Positions 46,517 to 55,440 are shown, counted from the first letter of the stretch. The stretch is DNA of 64,000 nt from Dactylosporangium aurantiacum (GCF_000716715.1 NZ_JNYJ01000013.1:124001-188000), one strand, 5' to 3'. Translations and numbers: made by a program. The notes: generated by a model not told the origin, from the letters alone.

Positions 46517-47547
46517 AGTCGAACCGACGTGGAGGTCTCGGACGGGGGCTCGGTGCTCTCATCCCCACCGCCGCGCCGGCCGAGAGCGTGGCCGGCGGCA
46601 CCGCCACCGCGCTGGCGACTCCCCCGGCCACGACGGACGCTCCCACGAACGGCGCGACCGCCGAGCCGGTGGAGCAGCTCGCCCCGGTTCCCGGTGCGCG
46701 TTTCGCCGAGATCTCCGTGACCTCGATCGTGCCGAACCCGAAGCAGCCGCGGCAGGTGTTCGACGAGGAGGCGATCGAGGAGCTGAAGACCTCGATCCAG
46801 GAGGTCGGCTTTCTCCAGCCGATCGTCGTCCGCGAGCTCCCCACGCCGGTCGAGGCCGAAGGCGACGAGGGGACGCAGAAGAAGTACGAACTCGTCATGG
46901 GCGAGCGCCGGTGGCGCGCCGCCCAAGCGCTCGGCAAGGAGGTCATTCCGGCGATCGTCCGGGAGACCCGCGACGACGCGATGCTCCGCGACGCCCTCCT
47001 CGAGAACATCCACCGTGCGAACCTCAACCCGCTGGAAGAGGCCGCCGCGTATCAGCAGCTTCTCGAGGAGTTCGGGGCGACCCACGAGGAACTCGCCCGG
47101 CGCATCGGCCGGAGCCGGCCGCAGATCTCCAACACGATCCGTCTGCTGAACCTGCCCGCACAGGTGCAGCGCCGCGTCGCGGCCGGCGTGCTGTCCGCCG
47201 GGCACGCCCGTGCGCTCCTCGGGCTCGACAGCTCGGAGGAGCAGGAGACGCTCGCCCACCGCATCGTCGCCGAAGGGCTGTCGGTCCGGGCCACCGAGGA
47301 GATGGTCTCGCTCGCGGTGTCGGAGGGCGGCACGGCGAAGAAGGCCGCACCGCAGCGCCGGGCCAAGCCCCACGCGCCTGCGCTGTCGGATCTGGCGGAT
47401 CGGCTCTCGGATCGGTTCGACACTCGGGTCAAGGTCGACATCGGTCAGCGCAAGGGCCGGATCACGATCGAGTTCGCCACCGTCGACGACCTCGAGCGGA
47501 TCGTCGGGATCATCGGGGTCGACCAGCGAGGCCAGCGAGAGCAGTAG
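46513..47547 (+). CDS. parB: Chromosome partitioning CTPase/parS-binding protein ParB
   Basis: A 344-residue ParB. The N-terminal [11 protein letters not shown] motif contacts ParA; the CTP-binding ParB/Srx region includes [19 protein letters not shown] and [12 protein letters not shown] with [14 protein letters not shown]; the DNA-binding HTH has [20 protein letters not shown]; the C-terminus dimerises. It spreads from parS sites and recruits SMC. ATG overlaps the parA stop. Confidence 0.95.
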   Translation: MKSNRRGGLGRGLGALIPTAAPAESVAGGTATALATPPATTDAPTNGATAEPVEQLAPVPGARFAEISVTSIVPNPKQPRQVFDEEAIEELKTSIQEVGFLQPIVVRELPTPVEAEGDEGTQKKYELVMGERRWRAAQALGKEVIPAIVRETRDDAMLRDALLENIHRANLNPLEEAAAYQQLLEEFGATHEELARRIGRSRPQISNTIRLLNLPAQVQRRVAAGVLSAGHARALLGLDSSEEQETLAHRIVAEGLSVRATEEMVSLAVSEGGTAKKAAPQRRAKPHAPALSDLADRLSDRFDTRVKVDIGQRKGRITIEFATVDDLERIVGIIGVDQRGQREQ

Positions 47548-47588
47548 CGAGCCGGAAGGGGCTGGAGAAGCCCCGAATAGGCGAAACG

Positions 47589-47618
47589 AAACGGCCGGAC
47601 GGCAAAGTCCGGCCGTTT
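47589..47618 (+). terminator. Terminator after parB
   Basis: AAACGGCCGGAC (47589-47600) and GTCCGGCCGTTT (47607-47618) form a perfect 12-bp stem with a 6-base loop, followed by GGTTTTCC, an intrinsic terminator 41 bases past the parB stop. Confidence 0.9.
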
Positions 47619-47650
47619 GGTTTTCCTCAGAGGATGGCTCTGGGCGCACT

Positions 47651-47753
47651 TTATCCACAGGGGTTATCCACAGGCTCGCCGTTTCACGTGAAACCACGTG
47701 GTAGACGTCTTGGGTACCTGTGGATAGAGGTTCCGGCGGGTGTACTGTCCACA
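47651..47753. promoter_or_regulatory. DnaA-box cluster around a parS site
   Basis: Two perfect boxes (TTATCCACA at 47651-47659 and 47664-47672) and two one-mismatch boxes (47719-47727 and 47745-47753) in about 100 bp, with parS at 47681-47694 between them. It lies between the parB terminator and the HIT-like gene, 12 kb from oriC. Confidence 0.75.
47681..47694. other. parS site downstream of parB
   Basis: Perfect core GTTTCACGTGAAAC, with C upstream and C downstream; the fifth perfect parS in the window. Confidence 0.92.
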
Positions 47754-47793
47754 GGGTGCGGACACCAGGCCGCGGTTCGGCTAGGGTCGGCTC

Positions 47794-48633
47794 GTGTCCG
47801 AGACGCCATCGCAGCTGCCCTCGTTTACCTACTGGCCGACGTTCCCGTTCGAGGGTGACCTCAGGGTGAAGCGCCTGCTCGACCCCGTACCGATCGAGCC
47901 GCCGCGGCACGGTGACAATCCGGCCGAGTGCCGGGCGTGCGGGGCGCCGGACGAGGCGTACATCTGGGTGAGCGACCGGTGGCGCGTGCGCAGCCTCGAC
48001 CGTCCGACCGGGCTGCCGGCGGTGCTGATCCTGGAGTCGCGGTCGCATCTCGACCTCGGCGACCTGCCGAACATGCTCGCCGCCGAGCTCGGCGTGATGA
48101 CCGTGCGGCTGGAGCGGGCGATCCGGTCGCTCGACGGCGTGGCGCGGGTCCACGTGAACCGGTGGGGCGACGGCGCGGCCCACCTGCATCTGTGGTTCCT
48201 GGCGCGCCCGTACGGGCGACTGCAGCTCCAGGGCACCTTCCTCGCGCTGTGGGACGACATCCTGCCGCCGATCCCCGAGGACCAGTGGCGGGAGAACTTG
48301 GCGCTGGTCGCCGCCTGGCTGGCGGAGTTCGGCGGCCGGCCGCTCGCCGAACCGCCGCGGATCAACTGGACGGCGCCCGCACAGTTTCGCGAGGAGGCTC
48401 GGACCGTCGACCCGGACGCCCCACTCGGCGACGCGGGGATTCACGTGGAGCCGCCGGAGCCAGCAGCCTCGAACACGCCGCAGACCGAACCTCCCGCCGC
48501 AGCGCACGAGACAGACGGCACGGCGCAGCAGGCGGACGGGACGGCCACGACGCCGGCAGTGCAGAACGCCGCCGAACACACCCAGACGGCGCGGACGACG
48601 CCGGCCATCAACGAGCGGCCTGACACACCGTGA
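47794..48633 (+). CDS. HIT-like domain protein of unknown function
   Basis: A 279-residue protein. The first ~200 residues hold a CRACGAPDEAYIWVSDRWRV block (two Cys), LPAVLILESRSHLDLGDLPN and a His-rich HVNRWGDGAAHLHLWFLARP segment. The H-x-H-x-x pattern resembles the histidine triad superfamily of nucleotide hydrolases and transferases, although the full H-x-H-x-H is not present. Residues about 210-279 are low-complexity. GTG start at 47794; TAGGGT (47782-47787) is six bases before it, suggesting a leaderless mRNA directly beside the DnaA boxes. Confidence 0.65.
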   Translation: MSETPSQLPSFTYWPTFPFEGDLRVKRLLDPVPIEPPRHGDNPAECRACGAPDEAYIWVSDRWRVRSLDRPTGLPAVLILESRSHLDLGDLPNMLAAELGVMTVRLERAIRSLDGVARVHVNRWGDGAAHLHLWFLARPYGRLQLQGTFLALWDDILPPIPEDQWRENLALVAAWLAEFGGRPLAEPPRINWTAPAQFREEARTVDPDAPLGDAGIHVEPPEPAASNTPQTEPPAAAHETDGTAQQADGTATTPAVQNAAEHTQTARTTPAINERPDTP

Positions 48634-48775
48634 TGTGAAAACGTCAGACGGTGCGTCGCAGGCGGATCGGGTGAGGCCGGGTGAGGAACTCTGTCCGGAT
48701 GACTCCCACGGCCCGTGATGGGTGCGTACCATCATGACGGTTGACCGAACGTAAGCAGCGCGCGGAGATGGGCCA

Positions 48776-49453
48776 ATGTCGCGACGTCTCGTAAGTCTGA
48801 CGCTAGACACTCTCGAGGATCTGCCTCGGTCGTGCCGCGCCTGCGTGTTCTGGGAGCTCGATCCGGTCGCCGCCGACCGGGCGTGCGCCAACGGCGACCC
48901 GGGCCTCGAGAAGGAGGCCTGGGTATCGCAGACGCTGCTCGAATGGGGATCGTGCGGCAAGCTGGTCTACGTCGACGGCATGCCGGCCGGGTTCGTGATG
49001 TTCGCGCCGCCGGCGTACGTGCCGAGGTCGATGGCGTTCCCGACCTCGCCGGTCTCCCCCGACGCGGTGCTGCTGATGACGGCGCACGTGGTGCAGCCGT
49101 TCGCCGACGGTGGCCTCGGGCGGATGCTGGTCCAGGGCGTCGCGCGGGACCTGACGAAGCGCGGCGTGAAGGCGATCGAGGCGTTCGGCGACGCGAAGTT
49201 CGGCGAGGTCGACGAGGCCGGTCGCAACGAGCGCGGCTGCCTGGCGCCGGCGGACTTCTTCACCTCGATCGGGTTCAAGACGGTCCGCCCGCACCCGCGC
49301 TATCCGCGGCTGCGCCTGGAGCTGCGCACGGCGCTGTCGTGGAAGTCCGACGTGGAATACGCGCTGGAAAAGCTGCTCGGCTCGATGAGCCCCGAGTCGC
49401 TGCTGCGGCCGGTCCTGCCGGTGCGTCCAGCCACCCGGACCATGCAGTCCTGA
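48776..49453 (+). CDS. GNAT-type acetyltransferase, parB neighbour
   Basis: A 225-residue protein. It opens VSLTLDTLEDLPRSCRACVFWELD (residues 6-29, written here in part), then LVYVDGMPAGFVMFAPPAYV, and has the acetyl-CoA segment VQPFADGGLGRMLVQGVARD. It equals the conserved gene between parB and cwlM in mycobacteria (Rv3916c position). Substrate unknown. GGAG lies eight bases ahead of the ATG. Confidence 0.78.
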   Translation: MSRRLVSLTLDTLEDLPRSCRACVFWELDPVAADRACANGDPGLEKEAWVSQTLLEWGSCGKLVYVDGMPAGFVMFAPPAYVPRSMAFPTSPVSPDAVLLMTAHVVQPFADGGLGRMLVQGVARDLTKRGVKAIEAFGDAKFGEVDEAGRNERGCLAPADFFTSIGFKTVRPHPRYPRLRLELRTALSWKSDVEYALEKLLGSMSPESLLRPVLPVRPATRTMQS

Positions 49454-49487
49454 GGCGCCCGAGCCGGCGGCGACCGACCGGGGACGC

Positions 49488-50645
49488 TCAGACGGCGTTG
49501 GAGTTGGTCAGCGCACGCAGCAGGCTGACGTCGATCGAGCCGGTCGGCACGTCGGCCTCGACGGGCAGGTACATCCGCTGCACCGCCGCCATCATCGCCT
49601 CGACGACCCGCTCGCGGAACGCGGGGTCGATGAGCCGCTCCCGGTCGGTCGGCGAGGTCAGGTAGCCCACGTCCACCCGGACCGCGGGCATCCGGCTCAG
49701 CCGCAGCAGCTCCCACGTCTTGGCGTGCGTCTGGCAGTCGCGCAGGCCGGTGCGCACCACGATCTCGCGCTGGACGAGCTTCGCGAGCCGTTCGCCGACG
49801 ATCGACGTCGGCCCGGAGACGGTGCCGTAGTGGTACGTGGCGACGCCCTCGGCCTCCGGGTTGCGGTACCCGTCGAGGTGGATCGAGATCAGCAGGTCCG
49901 CACCGAGCTCGTTGGCCAGGTGCACCCGGTCACGGTCGCTGAGAGCCGCTGTGGGCTGCGGACCCCTGGTGAGGTTCACCCGCATCCCCGCGGCCGCCAG
50001 ACGGCCTTCCAGACGGGCTGCGAGGTCATATACGAGGTCCGCCTCCGCCCACCGGAGCGGCCCGTCGGGGACGACGTGCCCGGCGTCGGGTCCGCCGTGC
50101 CCGGGGTCGATGACGATGCGCTTGCCCAGGAGCGTCGGGCCGGAGTCGCGGAAGGTCTCCGCCTCGCGCAGCAGCTGCGGCCGGCCGCCGATGACCTTGC
50201 GACCCAGGCGGCGCAGCGCGCCGACGGTCGCCGGCCCGCACTCACCGTCGGGACGCAGCCCGACCTCGCGCTGGAACTGGGCGACGGCGTGCGCCGTGCG
50301 GCTGCCGTAGATCCCGTCGGCGCGGCCCGGGTTGTACCCCATCTCCAGCAGGCGCTCCTGCAGCTGCCGGACGTCGTCGCCGATGTACGGGTCGCCGACC
50401 GTGTGGAACAGTGCCCGCTGCCCGAGCCGCCAGCGCGCCGCGTCCAGCGACCGCCAGGTCTCGTCGCCCACCTCGCCGTCGACGGTCAGGCCGTGGCTCT
50501 GCTGGAACGCGCGGACCGCACGCTCCGTGTCGGCGTCGTACTCGGGATCGGCGTGCGGGGAATCGGCCAGCAGGTCCAGCACGACAAGAATGCTGCGGAT
50601 CTCGGCGACTGCCGCTCCCCGCGCCCCGCGCCGGATTGCCCGCAT
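49488..50645 (-). CDS. cwlM: CwlM-type N-acetylmuramoyl-L-alanine amidase-fold protein
   Basis: A 385-residue protein with no signal peptide: two peptidoglycan-binding repeats (about 5-60, GLTVDGEVGDETWRSL; about 75-135, NPGRADGIYGSRTAHAVAQF) and an Amidase_3 domain (about 165-365) with VIDPGHGGPDAGH and SIHLDGYRNP. The last catalytic Glu of the family is Asp in VRVDVGYL. In mycobacteria CwlM is cytosolic and, when phosphorylated by PknB, activates MurA rather than cutting peptidoglycan; the missing signal fits that. ATG at 50645 with AGGAGGA upstream. Confidence 0.88.
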   Translation of the reverse strand: MRAIRRGARGAAVAEIRSILVVLDLLADSPHADPEYDADTERAVRAFQQSHGLTVDGEVGDETWRSLDAARWRLGQRALFHTVGDPYIGDDVRQLQERLLEMGYNPGRADGIYGSRTAHAVAQFQREVGLRPDGECGPATVGALRRLGRKVIGGRPQLLREAETFRDSGPTLLGKRIVIDPGHGGPDAGHVVPDGPLRWAEADLVYDLAARLEGRLAAAGMRVNLTRGPQPTAALSDRDRVHLANELGADLLISIHLDGYRNPEAEGVATYHYGTVSGPTSIVGERLAKLVQREIVVRTGLRDCQTHAKTWELLRLSRMPAVRVDVGYLTSPTDRERLIDPAFRERVVEAMMAAVQRMYLPVEADVPTGSIDVSLLRALTNSNAV

Positions 50646-50731
50646 AAGGTCCTCCTGAGAATGCCTGCGATTGCACCGCAGCGTACCGCTCACGGCTCAG
50701 GGACGCGTCATCACGCGGCCTTTGTCAAAAA

Positions 50732-50761
50732 CGCGCCCCGCCTTGGCTCAGGCGGGGCGCG
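50732..50761 (-). terminator. Terminator after trxA
   Basis: CGCGCCCCGCCT (50732-50743) and AGGCGGGGCGCG (50750-50761) form a perfect 12-bp stem with a 6-base loop; on minus it is followed by TTTTTGAC, so it ends the trxB-trxA transcript. Confidence 0.92.
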
Positions 50762-50780
50762 TCAGTGCTCAGGGCTGTGC

Positions 50781-51116
50781 TCAGGCGGGCTCGAGCGCGG
50801 ATTCGATGAGCCGGACCAGGGCGCTCTTCGGGCTGGCGCCGACGACCGAGCGGAACGGCTCGCCGTCCTTGAAGACGGTGAGCGTCGGGACGGAGAGCAC
50901 CTGGTAGGCGCGGGCCGTCTCCGGGTTGCTGTCGATGTCGACCTTGACGATCTTCACCTTGTCAGCGAGGTCACCGACGGCGATCTCGTTGAGCATGGTC
51001 TCGATCTTCCGGCACGGCTGGCACCACTCAGCCCAGAAGTCCACCAAGACCGGAATATCGGATTTGAGGACGTCAGCCTCGAAGGTCTTGTCGCTGACCG
51101 GCTGGATGGCTCCCAT
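50781..51116 (-). CDS. trxA: Thioredoxin with WCQPC active site
   Basis: A 111-residue thioredoxin: VLVDFWAEWCQPCRKIETML around residues 24-43, KVDIDSNPETARAY, and the cis-Pro loop SVPTLTVFKDGEP. The active site is W-C-Q-P-C in place of the nearly universal WCGPC, which may shift its redox potential or partner choice. ATG at 51116 with GAGGGAG upstream; a GTG two codons earlier is possible. It is 34 bp after trxB. Confidence 0.94.
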   Translation of the reverse strand: MGAIQPVSDKTFEADVLKSDIPVLVDFWAEWCQPCRKIETMLNEIAVGDLADKVKIVKVDIDSNPETARAYQVLSVPTLTVFKDGEPFRSVVGASPKSALVRLIESALEPA

Positions 51117-51150
51117 ACGCACTCCCTCTACTACTCAAGCTCGTCTTGAA

Positions 51151-52077
51151 CTACAGCGTCGCGATGTAGCGCTCGGCGTCCAGCGCCGCCGCGCAACCGG
51201 TCCCGGAGGCCGTGATCGCCTGCCGGTAGGTGTGGTCGACCAGGTCGCCGGCGGCGAACACGCCCTCGACGTTGGTGCGGGTGCTCGGCGCGGCCACCTT
51301 CACGTAGCCGGCGTCGTCCAGCTCCACCTGGCCGCGGAACAGCTCGCTGCGAGGGTCGTGACCGATCGCCACAAACACGCCGGCGACCTCGAGGTCGGTC
51401 TCCTCGCCGGTGTTGACGTCCTGGACCCGCAGGCCGCCGACGCGGCCACCGCGGTCGAGGACCTCGGTCACCACGCTGTTCCACCGGACGTTGATCTTCT
51501 CGTTGGACAGTGCCCGCTCGGCCATGATCTTGCTGGCCCGGAACGAATCGCGCCGGTGCACGATGGTCACCGACTTGGCGAACCGGGTGAGGAACGTCGC
51601 CTCCTCCATCGCCGAGTCACCGCCGCCGACGACCACGATGTCCTCGTTGCGGAAGAAGAAGCCGTCACAGGTCGCACAGGACGACACGCCCCGACCGAGC
51701 AGCTCCTGCTCCCCGGGAACGGAGAGCGGGCGCCAGGCGGAGCCGGTGGCCAGGATGATGGCGCGGGCACGATACTCGGCCTCACCGACCCAGACGCTCT
51801 TCACGGGGCCTTCCAGCGCCACGCGCGTCGCGTCGTCGGTGACGAACTCCGCGCCGAAGTGCTCGGCCTGCTTGCGCATGTTGTCCATGAGCTCCGGGCC
51901 GAGGATGCCGTCCGGGAAGCCCGGGTAGTTCTCCACCTCGGTGGTCGTCATTAGCGCGCCACCGGAGGTGACGCCTTCGATCACCAGCGGCTTGAGGTTG
52001 GCCCGGGCCGCATAGACGGCTGCCGTATACCCGGCGGGGCCGGACCCCACGATGATCAGGTTGCGGACCTCGTCCAC
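51151..52077 (-). CDS. trxB: Thioredoxin reductase
   Basis: A 308-residue flavoprotein that reduces thioredoxin with NADPH. The FAD fold is [20 protein letters not shown] at 7-26, the redox pair is SCATCDG near 135, the NADPH fold is [13 protein letters not shown] and the C-terminal FAD motif is [16 protein letters not shown] SigR-type promoter lies 34-61 bp upstream. Confidence 0.97.
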   Translation of the reverse strand: MDEVRNLIIVGSGPAGYTAAVYAARANLKPLVIEGVTSGGALMTTTEVENYPGFPDGILGPELMDNMRKQAEHFGAEFVTDDATRVALEGPVKSVWVGEAEYRARAIILATGSAWRPLSVPGEQELLGRGVSSCATCDGFFFRNEDIVVVGGGDSAMEEATFLTRFAKSVTIVHRRDSFRASKIMAERALSNEKINVRWNSVVTEVLDRGGRVGGLRVQDVNTGEETDLEVAGVFVAIGHDPRSELFRGQVELDDAGYVKVAAPSTRTNVEGVFAAGDLVDHTYRQAITASGTGCAAALDAERYIATL

Positions 52078-52110
52078 GGTCGACTCCTCGAGTTAAGCCT
52101 GTGCCAGCAA

Positions 52111-52138
52111 AACGTCATCCTACGAACCGATGATTCCC
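52111..52138 (-). promoter_or_regulatory. SigR-type promoter of trxB-trxA
   Basis: On minus, GGGAAT (52138-52133), exactly 18 bases, then CGTT (52114-52111). This equals the Streptomyces SigR consensus GGAAT-N18-GTT, whose targets include trxBA under thiol stress. The SigR gene itself is not in the window. Confidence 0.75.
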
Positions 52139-52175
52139 GTTGTGGGGTGACGCGTGTGCCACATCACCACTACGG

Positions 52176-53072
52176 TCAGGCAATGCCGCGGTAGAGCTCG
52201 TCAGCGATCGCCCCACCGATACCGCAGTCCGGTCCGACCGCGAGAACCAGGCGTTTGCCGGCGCCCAGCCGCGTGCCGTCGACGATGACGACCAGCGCGG
52301 GACGACCCTCGAATCGGGCGTAGTCGACCAGTGCCACCTGACCACCGTATTCCCCGACCACCGCGTTGAGGCAGGCGGCCCTGGCCACCGGGTCCTGCAG
52401 CCGGCGCAGCTGCTCCGGAACAGCGTTGGGCTTCGAGGACTTGCTCAGGTCGGCGCTGCCGCTGCCCTCCCCGGCGATCGCCGGCGCGGGCGGGGACGCC
52501 TGCGCGAGCTGGCCGACCGTGCCGGGTCCATAATCCTGTCCCGATGCGACCAGGGCGGCGTCCGATCGCGTGGAGGTCCTGGTGCCGCCCGACGTCGGGG
52601 GCAGTTGCTGCGGCGCCGCCTCTCCCTTGCCGCCGTCGGACGCCGAGGTCGCGGTGTCCAGGTTCGCGGACTGCTGGTCGATGGCCACCCTGATGCCGAG
52701 GCCGCCGCAGACCAGCACGGCCGCGGCGGTGGCCAGGCCGATGACCCACCGCTGTGTGCGGCGCCGGCGCGCCTCGCGGGCCCGGGCCAGGTCCAGCACC
52801 GGGGCCCCGGAGGCCGGGGCGAGCACGGCGGCCTGCAGCGCGGCGTTCAGCCGCTGCTCCACATCCGCCGGTACGGGCACCGGCGCGGCACCCAGCTCGG
52901 TCAGCTGGTCGCGGACGGCGACCTCGGCGGTGACCAGAGCGCCGTAGGCCTCCGCCCACCCCTGGTCGGTGCTGATCAGGCGGCGCACGTCGTCCGCCGC
53001 GGGCGTGCCGTCCAGCGCCCCGCCGACGAAGTCGGCGAGCAGGTCGAAGTCGGCGTCGGAGAAGGTCGTCAC
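52176..53072 (-). CDS. Anti-sigma factor for SigM (membrane protein)
   Basis: A 298-residue protein with a cytosolic N-terminal part (about 1-110: FSDADFDLLADFVGGALDGT, ending in a basic run), one membrane helix (WVIGLATAAAVLVCGGLGIR) and an extracytoplasmic C-terminal domain (about 135-298). It lacks a clear zinc-binding H-x3-C-x2-C motif. Gene order (sigM, this gene, trxB) equals mycobacterial Rv3911-Rv3912-Rv3913, where it is the SigM anti-sigma. It overlaps sigM by four bases (ATGA). Confidence 0.8.
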   Translation of the reverse strand: MTTFSDADFDLLADFVGGALDGTPAADDVRRLISTDQGWAEAYGALVTAEVAVRDQLTELGAAPVPVPADVEQRLNAALQAAVLAPASGAPVLDLARAREARRRRTQRWVIGLATAAAVLVCGGLGIRVAIDQQSANLDTATSASDGGKGEAAPQQLPPTSGGTRTSTRSDAALVASGQDYGPGTVGQLAQASPPAPAIAGEGSGSADLSKSSKPNAVPEQLRRLQDPVARAACLNAVVGEYGGQVALVDYARFEGRPALVVIVDGTRLGAGKRLVLAVGPDCGIGGAIADELYRGIA

Positions 53073-53698
53073 GCGCCGCCCTCCTTCCTGCTCGCTGCGG
53101 TCTCAGGGCCGTTCGGTGATGGGACGCCGCCGCTGCCGACCGGGTTCCGCAGGTGGCCGAGCATCACAGCGAGGCGGGCGCGCCCGCGCGCACACCTGCT
53201 TTTGATGGTGCCTTCCGCGACGTCCAGGATCACCGCGGCCTCCGCCACGGAATACCCCTGGACGTCCACGAGCACGAGCGCCGAGCGCTGCTCAGCGGGG
53301 AGCTGCTGCAGCGCCTGCTGGACGTCCATGGCGGTGTCGCGGTCGCTGACCGGTGCGGGTGTGACGTCGGTCTCGGGCAGCGGCACGGTCGGCCTGGACT
53401 GCCGCCGCCGGATCCGGTCGAGGCACGCGTTGACCACGATGCGGTGCAGCCACGTCGTGACGGCCGACTCGCCCCGGAAGTTGCCGGCGGCACGGAACGC
53501 TGACAGCAACGCGTCCTGCAGGGCGTCAGCGGCCTCTTCACGGTCGCCGAGGGTCCGCAGCGCGACCGCCCACAGCCGGTCGCGGTGCCGGCGGACGATC
53601 TCGGCGAAGGCATCAGGGTCGCCCGCGGCGTGCGCATGCAGCAGGGCGGTGTCATCCGGCGTTTCACGCACGCCCGGCTCCGCCTCCACGGCTGGCAC
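53069..53698 (-). CDS. sigM: ECF sigma factor SigM
   Basis: A 209-residue extracytoplasmic-function sigma factor. Region 2 is AFAEIVRRHRDRLWAVALRT to GDREEAADALQDALLSAFRA; region 4 is LPAEQRSALVLVDVQGYSVA with EGTIKSRCARGRARLA. Placed before its anti-sigma and after the pseudokinase gene, as in mycobacteria, where SigM responds to cell-envelope conditions. GTG start at 53698. Confidence 0.93.
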   Translation of the reverse strand: MPAVEAEPGVRETPDDTALLHAHAAGDPDAFAEIVRRHRDRLWAVALRTLGDREEAADALQDALLSAFRAAGNFRGESAVTTWLHRIVVNACLDRIRRRQSRPTVPLPETDVTPAPVSDRDTAMDVQQALQQLPAEQRSALVLVDVQGYSVAEAAVILDVAEGTIKSRCARGRARLAVMLGHLRNPVGSGGVPSPNGPETAASRKEGGA

Positions 53699-53726
53699 CT
53701 TATCGACCGCGAGCGACCTGTGGGGA

Positions 53727-55379
53727 CTACTGGACTCGAACGGTTATCTCCGCGATGGAAACCCGGTATCGGCCGCTGCTGCTTTCCTTCGGCAGCTTGG
53801 TGATCCAGACGAGCAGGTAGCGGGTCGGTTCCTGGGGCCCCGGGTACAGGTTGGTCGGGCCCATCTCGTCCTTGGCCGTGCCCTCGATCAGCTTGTACTG
53901 ATCGACCGTCTGCTGGTCCTGCGCCTGGCCGCTGCCGAGATCGACGGTGCCGGAGCGCAGCTCACCGCTGGCGCCGGGAGTGGCCAGGTCGACCTGCACG
54001 GAGACGATCTGCTTCGCCTCGCCGAGGTCGATCCAGACGCCCATGCCGTCCTTGAGACCGCCGAAGTTGGCCTTGTTGTTGTATCGATCGGTGTTCCAGG
54101 CGGTCGCCTGGTTGCCGTCGACCATCTTCTCGGCGTCCTTGGCGTTGTCCTTGCTGCCCTTCGGGCTGACGATCCGGACCTTGGAACCGTCGAGCTTCAG
54201 CACCGTCGGCTGGTTGGCCGGCTTCGCCTGCTGCGGCGCGCCGCTGGACGTCACCGACGGCGGGGTCTCGCCCGGCACGGCCGGGTCGCCGAGCACCTTC
54301 GCGGCGGCGAGGGTGCCGGCCAGGGCCAGCACCAGCAGGCCGACGACGCCCACGGCCAGCTTCCGCCCGGCGGGCTTCGGCGGCACGGTGGACTGCGACG
54401 CGGCGTCGAACGCCTCGAAGTCGAGCGCGTTGTTGCCGTTCTCGGCGAGGTCGCTCTCCTCGAACTGCCCGAACGACGCCAGCTCGCCGGCGAGCGACTC
54501 CGCCGACGGCAGCGGCAGGTCGGGGTTGAGCAGGTCGGTCACGAGCGAGTCCAGCGGCGTCGGCACGCCGGCGCGCACCTGGCGCGGTGCGGCGAGCGCG
54601 CCGTTGTTGTCACGCACGCCGTCCGGCACCGAGTAGGTGCCGGCCTCGCGGTGCGGCCAGTAGCCCGTCAGCGCGCAATACAGCACGGCGCCGATGGCAC
54701 GGATGTCGGTCTCCGGCGTCGCCAGGTCGTCGGCACGGGCGTCGGTCAGCACGACCCGCCCGTCGTGCGCGACGAGCACGGTGCCCGGGTGCACGTTGCC
54801 GTGCGCCATCCCCGTGCCGTGCAGCGACGCCACGGCGTCCGTGACGGCCCAGGCGATCGCCACCGACCGTGCCGGGTCCAGCGGACCCGACGCCACGATG
54901 TCGCGCAGCGCGATCCCGTCGACCCACTCCCGGACCACGTAGGCCCGGTCGCCCTCGTCGATCGCGTCGTAGACGCCGACCAGGTGAGGGTGCACGATCC
55001 GGCTGGCGGCCACGGCCGCGCCGAGCATCTCCTTGGCGCTCTCCCCACCGGGGTAGCGCAGGACGACCGCCACCGGCCGCCGCAGGATCACGTCGATCCC
55101 GCGATACAGCTGGCGACCCAACGAGTCGTTGCCGATGTGCTCTTCGAGCTGGTATCGCTCGGCAAGGATTTCACCGACGGATGGGGTGCCGAAGGTCAGG
55201 ACCTGCGGAATGCCTCCGGAGGTCTCCAGCCCTTCGTCGAGCTCAGCCACCCGTCCTCCCTTCCGATCCGTGTGCTCACCTGGGGTGTGCGTCGTAACGC
55301 GAGTCGCAGTCACTAAGCCTAAGCGCTCCGGCGGGGCGTCGAGGTTGACCTTACCGGTCAGCTCTCCGGGTTCCGACAC
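53727..55379 (-). CDS. Membrane pseudokinase of the MurJ locus
   Basis: A 550-residue protein: a kinase-like domain (about 75-330) with an unconventional catalytic loop (HGNVHPGTVL in place of HRDLKPxN) and LTDARA in place of DFG, so it is catalytically dead. It also has one membrane helix (LAVGVVGLLVLALAGTLAAA), a Pro/Thr segment and an extracellular F5/8 type C (discoidin)-like domain (VDGNQATAWNTD). In mycobacteria the kinase is fused to MurJ and binds FhaA; here it is separate, 264 bp after murJ. GTG start at 55379 has GGAGAAG upstream; a longer start at 55421 has none. Confidence 0.85.
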   Translation of the reverse strand: MSEPGELTGKVNLDAPPERLGLVTATRVTTHTPGEHTDRKGGRVAELDEGLETSGGIPQVLTFGTPSVGEILAERYQLEEHIGNDSLGRQLYRGIDVILRRPVAVVLRYPGGESAKEMLGAAVAASRIVHPHLVGVYDAIDEGDRAYVVREWVDGIALRDIVASGPLDPARSVAIAWAVTDAVASLHGTGMAHGNVHPGTVLVAHDGRVVLTDARADDLATPETDIRAIGAVLYCALTGYWPHREAGTYSVPDGVRDNNGALAAPRQVRAGVPTPLDSLVTDLLNPDLPLPSAESLAGELASFGQFEESDLAENGNNALDFEAFDAASQSTVPPKPAGRKLAVGVVGLLVLALAGTLAAAKVLGDPAVPGETPPSVTSSGAPQQAKPANQPTVLKLDGSKVRIVSPKGSKDNAKDAEKMVDGNQATAWNTDRYNNKANFGGLKDGMGVWIDLGEAKQIVSVQVDLATPGASGELRSGTVDLGSGQAQDQQTVDQYKLIEGTAKDEMGPTNLYPGPQEPTRYLLVWITKLPKESSSGRYRVSIAEITVRVQ

Positions 55380-55440
55380 GTCATCTTCTCCGGACCACCC
55401 GGGGCGATGCCAATTGATCACCCATGCCAGGACATAGCGG

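Noticed and set aside
46447..48960. 837-codon minus frame opposite parB and the HIT-like gene
   Set aside because: Crosses several real plus-strand genes and has no domain or ribosome site.
53662..53675. GTTTCACGCACGCC as another parS
   Set aside because: Only the first half matches; five or more mismatches in the core.
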